From contig NZ_CP038438.1 of NCBI RefSeq assembly GCF_004683905.1, forward strand, positions 3,596,001-3,660,000: a DNA stretch of 64,000 nucleotides. Direction: 5' to 3'. Within the stretch, counting starts at the first letter, position 1. Each line of letters begins with the position of its first letter. The notes beneath the pieces are model-generated. The model saw only the letters and a list, made by a program, of their open reading frames with translations, made no database searches and had not been told where the DNA came from. This stretch comes from Pseudomonas fluorescens. GTDB lineage: Bacteria; Pseudomonadota; Gammaproteobacteria; Pseudomonadales; Pseudomonadaceae. Shown here piece by piece: positions 60,802 to 64,000 of the stretch. The translations under genes and the position numbers were made by a program.

Positions 60802-61788
60802 ATGACATCGTTCTTACCGTTTACCCGCCTCAAAACGCTGCTGGTCGCCAGCGCCATGGCATTGAGCCTGCAACCGCTGGCCGAAGCCGCCGAAGCGCCG
60901 CCTGCGGAAGTCCATCTGGATTACGCTTACTACTCACCCGTGAGTCTGGTGCTCAAACATTTCGGTTTTCTCGAAAAGGCCCTGCCACAGTCCAAAATCA
61001 GTTGGGTGCTGAGCCAGGGCAGTAACCGTTCACTGGAATACCTGAACAGCGGTGGCGTCGATTTCGCCTCCAGCGCCAGCCTTGCCGCTGTGCTGAGCCG
61101 GGCCAACGGCAGCCCGATCAAATCGGTATACGTTTACAGCCGTGCCGAATGGACCGCATTGGTGGTGCGCAAGGATTCGCCCTACCAGAGCCTCGCCGAC
61201 CTCAAGGGCAAGAAAATCGCCGCCACCAAAGGCACCGATCCGTACCTGTTCACCCTGCGCAGCCTGCAACAGGCCGGGTTGAAGAAAGACGACGTGGAAC
61301 TGGTGCACCTGCAACATCCGGACGGCCGCACCGCGCTGGAAAAAGGCGATGTCGACGCCTGGGCCGGACTCGATCCGCACATGGCCGCCAGCCAGGTGCA
61401 GGCCGGTTCGCGTTTGCTGTATCGCAACCCGGCATTCAACAGCTACGGCGTGGTCAGCGTCACCGAGCAGTACGCCAAGGAACATCCGCAAACCATCGAC
61501 ACGGTGATCAAAGCCTACGAGCAGGCGCGCGAATGGGCGCTGAAAAATCCCGAAGAGTTCGCCGCGTTGCTGGCCAAGGAGTCCGGTCTGCCGCTGGACG
61601 TGGCCAAACTGCAGCTGTCGCGCACCGATCTGAGCAGCCCGCAACTGACCGCCAACGACGTGCAAGCGTCGAAAGCCGCAGCACCGATTCTGGTCTCCGA
61701 GGAACTGGTGCGGCGTGGAGTGAATGTTGATCAAGTCATCGATCAGTTGCTCGACAGCGGAGTGCAGCAAGCCGTCGCCCGCCAGTAA
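60802..61788 (+). CDS. ABC transporter substrate-binding protein (SsuA-type), copy 2
   Basis: The 328-residue protein has a signal peptide (about 1-29, ..LAEAAEA). The binding domain shows SLVLKHFGFLEKALP, VLSQGSNRSLEYLNSGGVDFAS, and PYQSLADLKGKKIAATKGTDPY. It belongs to the NrtT/SsuA-like sulfonate group. ATG 60802 with CGGAGC upstream. It is followed by the permease, 60 bp later. Confidence 0.92.
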   Translation: MTSFLPFTRLKTLLVASAMALSLQPLAEAAEAPPAEVHLDYAYYSPVSLVLKHFGFLEKALPQSKISWVLSQGSNRSLEYLNSGGVDFASSASLAAVLSRANGSPIKSVYVYSRAEWTALVVRKDSPYQSLADLKGKKIAATKGTDPYLFTLRSLQQAGLKKDDVELVHLQHPDGRTALEKGDVDAWAGLDPHMAASQVQAGSRLLYRNPAFNSYGVVSVTEQYAKEHPQTIDTVIKAYEQAREWALKNPEEFAALLAKESGLPLDVAKLQLSRTDLSSPQLTANDVQASKAAAPILVSEELVRRGVNVDQVIDQLLDSGVQQAVARQ

Positions 61789-61848
61789 TCGACCAGACTC
61801 ACAGCCCATCCGCGCTCGACGCGGATTCGCTGTGAGCGGAGCCCACGT

Positions 61849-62694
61849 ATGAGCACTCGCAGTAACGAACTGCCCGCGCCGCCTCGCAGCTTGTCGAGGC
61901 CGCGCCCTTCCACCCTCACCCCGACATGGCGCCGGCGCCTGAAAGGTCTGGCCCTGCCACTGCTGATCGTGGTCGCCCTGGAGTTCATCGTGCGTCTCGG
62001 CTGGCTGCCGTCCTATCAAATGCCGGCGCCCAGCGAGATCGCCCTGACCCTCACCGACCTCGCCGAAGGCGCGCTGTGGAAACACATCGGCGCCAGCCTG
62101 CTGCGGGTGTTGCTCGGTTTTGCGATTGGCGCCAGCCTCGCGCTGGTATTCGCCGCCTGGGTCGGTTTGAGCCGCGAGGCCGAGGCTTATCTGGAGCCGA
62201 CGTTCGCCGCGCTGCGTTCGATTCCGAGTCTGGCCTGGGTGCCGCTGTTGCTGTTGTGGCTGGGCATCGATGAAACCTCGAAGATCGTGCTGATCGCCAT
62301 CGGTGCGTTCTTTCCGGTGTACGTCAACGTGGTCGCGGCGATTCGCAACATCGATCGCAAACTTGTCGAGGTCGGGCGCATCTATGGCTTCAGCCGCCTG
62401 CAACTGGTGCGGCGGATTCTGCTGCCCGCCGCCCTGCCCGGCCTGTTCACCGGGCTGCGCAGCGGCATGAGTCTGGCGTGGATGTTTCTGGTGGCCGCCG
62501 AGCTGATCGCCGCGACCAAGGGCCTCGGTTATCTGCTCAGCGACGGCCGCGAAACCTCGCGCCCGGACATCGTGCTGGCGGCGATTATCGTGCTCGCCTT
62601 GCTCGGCAAACTCAGCGACGGTTTGCTCGCAGTGCTGGAACGCCGCTGGCTGATGTGGCGCGACACCTTCACCGGTCAGGAGGCGCAGGATTGA
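61849..62694 (+). CDS. ABC transporter permease (SsuC-type)
   Basis: The 281 residues have about six membrane segments, EFIVRLGWLPSYQMPAPSEI at the start and the EAA loop FPVYVNVVAAIRNIDRKLVEVG near 150-171. This is the SsuC-like permease of sulfonate/taurine importers, matched with the upstream binding protein. No ATPase gene (SsuB) is in the window, so it must be elsewhere or shared. Confidence 0.92.
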   Translation: MSTRSNELPAPPRSLSRPRPSTLTPTWRRRLKGLALPLLIVVALEFIVRLGWLPSYQMPAPSEIALTLTDLAEGALWKHIGASLLRVLLGFAIGASLALVFAAWVGLSREAEAYLEPTFAALRSIPSLAWVPLLLLWLGIDETSKIVLIAIGAFFPVYVNVVAAIRNIDRKLVEVGRIYGFSRLQLVRRILLPAALPGLFTGLRSGMSLAWMFLVAAELIAATKGLGYLLSDGRETSRPDIVLAAIIVLALLGKLSDGLLAVLERRWLMWRDTFTGQEAQD

Positions 62695-62742
62695 TTGGCC
62701 AGAGCCAACTATGCTGAAAGCGTCCATCCAGAGATTCGGCGC

Positions 62743-63423
62743 ATGTGCGGAAGACTCTCGCAGTACCGCGGCATTCACGACTTTGTCGCGGTGCTGAGCA
62801 TTCCCGATGCGCTGATCAATCACGTCGGCGACGCCGCGCTGGAGCGCTACAACGCGGCGCCGACCACGTCACTCGCGGTGCTCCATCAACATGATCAACG
62901 CCTGTATGCCGACAACCTGCGCTGGGGCTGGCGCCCGCACTGGGCCAAAGACCGCGCGGCGCCAATCAACGCGCGCGTGGAGAAAGTCGCCCACGGGCCG
63001 TTCTTCCGGGCGATCTGGCGTCATCGGCTGATCGTGCCCATCGACAACTGGTTCGAATGGGTCGACGGCCCGGATAAAACCCGACAGCCGTGGCTGATCC
63101 GTCGTGCCGATCGCGGGCCGGTTTTCTGTGCCGCCATCGGACAGTTTCCAACACCCGGCAGCGATGCTCGGGACGACGATGGATTCGTGATCATCACCGC
63201 CGACAGCGTCGGAGGCATGCTCGATATCCATGATCGAAGACCAGTGGTGTTCCGCGCGGAGCTGGCTGCCGAGTGGCTCGACCCGGCAACACCGGCGGAA
63301 CGTGCCGAACAGATGCTGCTGTTCGAAGGTGAATCCAGCGAGGCATTTGCCTGGCACAAAGTCGGCAAAGCCGTCGGCAATTCTCGTAATCAGGGTGCCG
63401 GACTGATTGACGAAGTGGCTTAA
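62743..63423 (+). CDS. yedK: SRAP/YedK (HMCES-type) DNA-protein crosslinker
   Basis: The 226 residues begin MCGRLSQ with catalytic Cys2, the residue that crosslinks to abasic sites. RYNAAPTTSL, PINARVEKVAHGPFFRAIW, RLIVPIDNWFEW and VIITADSVGGMLDIHDRRPVV are the remaining SRAP motifs, including the His and Glu needed for crosslinking. It should shield abasic sites in single-stranded DNA. It starts 48 bp after the permease gene; co-transcription would be incidental. Confidence 0.93.
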   Translation: MCGRLSQYRGIHDFVAVLSIPDALINHVGDAALERYNAAPTTSLAVLHQHDQRLYADNLRWGWRPHWAKDRAAPINARVEKVAHGPFFRAIWRHRLIVPIDNWFEWVDGPDKTRQPWLIRRADRGPVFCAAIGQFPTPGSDARDDDGFVIITADSVGGMLDIHDRRPVVFRAELAAEWLDPATPAERAEQMLLFEGESSEAFAWHKVGKAVGNSRNQGAGLIDEVA

Positions 63424-63448
63424 AGATCCGTGATCTCACGCGTTTACC

Positions 63449-63479
63449 CTGTAGGAGCTGCCGCAGGTGATTACAGGTA
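63449..63479. repeat. short REP-like palindrome
   Basis: CCTGTA...TACAGG encloses GGAGCTGCCGCAGG, similar to the fragment near 3550. It sits in the gap after yedK, which otherwise shows no gene until about 63687. Confidence 0.45.
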
Positions 63480-63686
63480 ACACTCGATCTTTACAGCTGG
63501 TGTTTCATCGCTGAGACAGCCCGGAAAAAACAGTCGTTTGAGCGAACTAACCGCCTGTCTGACATTTCAACCGTCATACATACATTTACATGCACTACGG
63601 ATAGCATGCGCGCCGCATTTCCATTTGGCATACCAGTTGACCAAAGAGTCAGCAAAACCAGGAATCCCCTACAACTTTAACAAGCC

Positions 63687-63974
63687 TTGCAGAGAACTAA
63701 GTTGCGCGACGATTTTGCAATCAAACAGGCCAACGGCCTGGAGTGTATTTATCTGTCCATGACAGAACGCTTTCAACTCGACTGTTTTATCGGCCACTAC
63801 ATCAAGACCCGAAACCTGCGTTCAGTGCCGGACATCGAACGCATCCTGCGCACCACGCTCGAAAGCTATCCCGGTCACCCGCCGGTGATGGTCAACGAGC
63901 TCAATGCATGGATCGACAAGACTCTGGGCTATCGGGCGTCACACCCGGACTTCCCGCACCTGGAAGACCTCTGA
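63687..63974 (+). CDS. hypothetical protein
   Basis: The 95-residue (from TTG) or 71-residue (from ATG 63759) soluble helical protein contains FQLDCFIGHYIKTRNLRSVP and NELNAWIDKTLGYR. I do not recognise the family. Neither start has a clean ribosome site, so the N-terminus is uncertain. A hairpin follows the stop. Confidence 0.6.
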   Translation: MQRTKLRDDFAIKQANGLECIYLSMTERFQLDCFIGHYIKTRNLRSVPDIERILRTTLESYPGHPPVMVNELNAWIDKTLGYRASHPDFPHLEDL

Positions 63975-63980
63975 AAAAAA

Positions 63981-64000
63981 GAAGCCCCGCTGCTGCGGGG
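63981..64000 (+). terminator. terminator hairpin cut by right edge
   Basis: CCCCGC (63985 on) pairs with GCGGGG at the window end with a TGCT loop; the T-run would lie outside the window. Likely the terminator of the last gene. Confidence 0.6.

Noticed and set aside
61030..62823. 597-codon open frame antisense to ABC binding protein and permease genes
   Set aside because: Shadow; spans two genuine genes and their spacer.
63538..63762. 74-codon open frame before the last gene
   Set aside because: Cys/Tyr/His-rich composition, start without ribosome site and overlap with the better-supported frame at 63687.

Overview
The window reads as chromosomal DNA of a fluorescent-group Pseudomonas. This is inferred, not tested by search. 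The grounds are uniformly high GC with GC-ending codons, dispersed REP/REPIN elements built on GTGGGAGC..GCTTGCTCGCGA, Pseudomonas-type gene families (DUF1652, DUF2798, XdhC-linked IorAB, YdiJ-type D-lactate/2-hydroxyglutarate oxidase, PqiA pairs) and many LysR/AraC/TetR/MarR regulators. No rRNA, tRNA, CRISPR, integrase, transposase or phage gene was seen. It is accessory-metabolism chromosome rather than an island.

Layout. 1-3.4 kb: a DUF72 gene and a pyruvate-oxidase-like ThDP enzyme, separated by six tandem 131-bp REPIN units. 3.6-9.6 kb: DUF2798/LysR, LysR/LysE exporter, YghU-type GST, a REPIN, a small unknown gene, AraC plus cupin. 9.6-14.3 kb: a TetR gene and a 17-bp perfect palindrome facing a redox run (old yellow enzyme, SDR, alpha/beta hydrolase, quinone-reductase-like). 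14.3-21.9 kb: an MFS pump, AraC, and a molybdenum hydroxylase operon (IorA, IorB, tri-heme cytochrome c, XdhC). 21.9-26.8 kb: two quinone-reductase-like genes, one divergent from LysR+GNAT and the other from a MarR-GNAT fusion with a clear operator. 26.8-32.7 kb: secreted/lipoprotein genes, a GGDEF protein, a thioesterase, an AraC-GyrI fusion and a SAM methyltransferase with regulatory domain. 32.9-36.5 kb: a TonB-dependent receptor, two immunity-like small genes, an LprI/DUF1311 protein and a short acidic protein.

36.8-47.1 kb is the most interesting block. It holds a flavin monooxygenase, a RidA-family protein, a DUF1028 protein, an ArgE-type deacylase, LysR, an NCS1 (nucleobase/hydantoin-type) permease, a GST, an M24 peptidase-like enzyme, LysR and a semialdehyde dehydrogenase. 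Together they look like an uncharacterised route for importing and opening a nitrogenous small molecule, mechanistically reminiscent of (but not homologous in layout to) the Rut pyrimidine pathway. That reading is inference.

47.2-64 kb: a DHA2 exporter with LysR, a deletion-derived acyltransferase pseudogene, two PqiA proteins without PqiB/PqiC, YdiJ with divergent LysR, DUF6338, a second copy of a small lipoprotein family, small unknown genes, NUDIX, DUF1652, a polysaccharide deacetylase lipoprotein, two divergent sulfonate/taurine-type ABC binding proteins with one permease but no ATPase, and a YedK/SRAP protein. The right edge cuts through a likely terminator. Most transporters and enzymes sit divergent from their own LysR/TetR/MarR regulator, so the window is largely a row of independently induced small modules.
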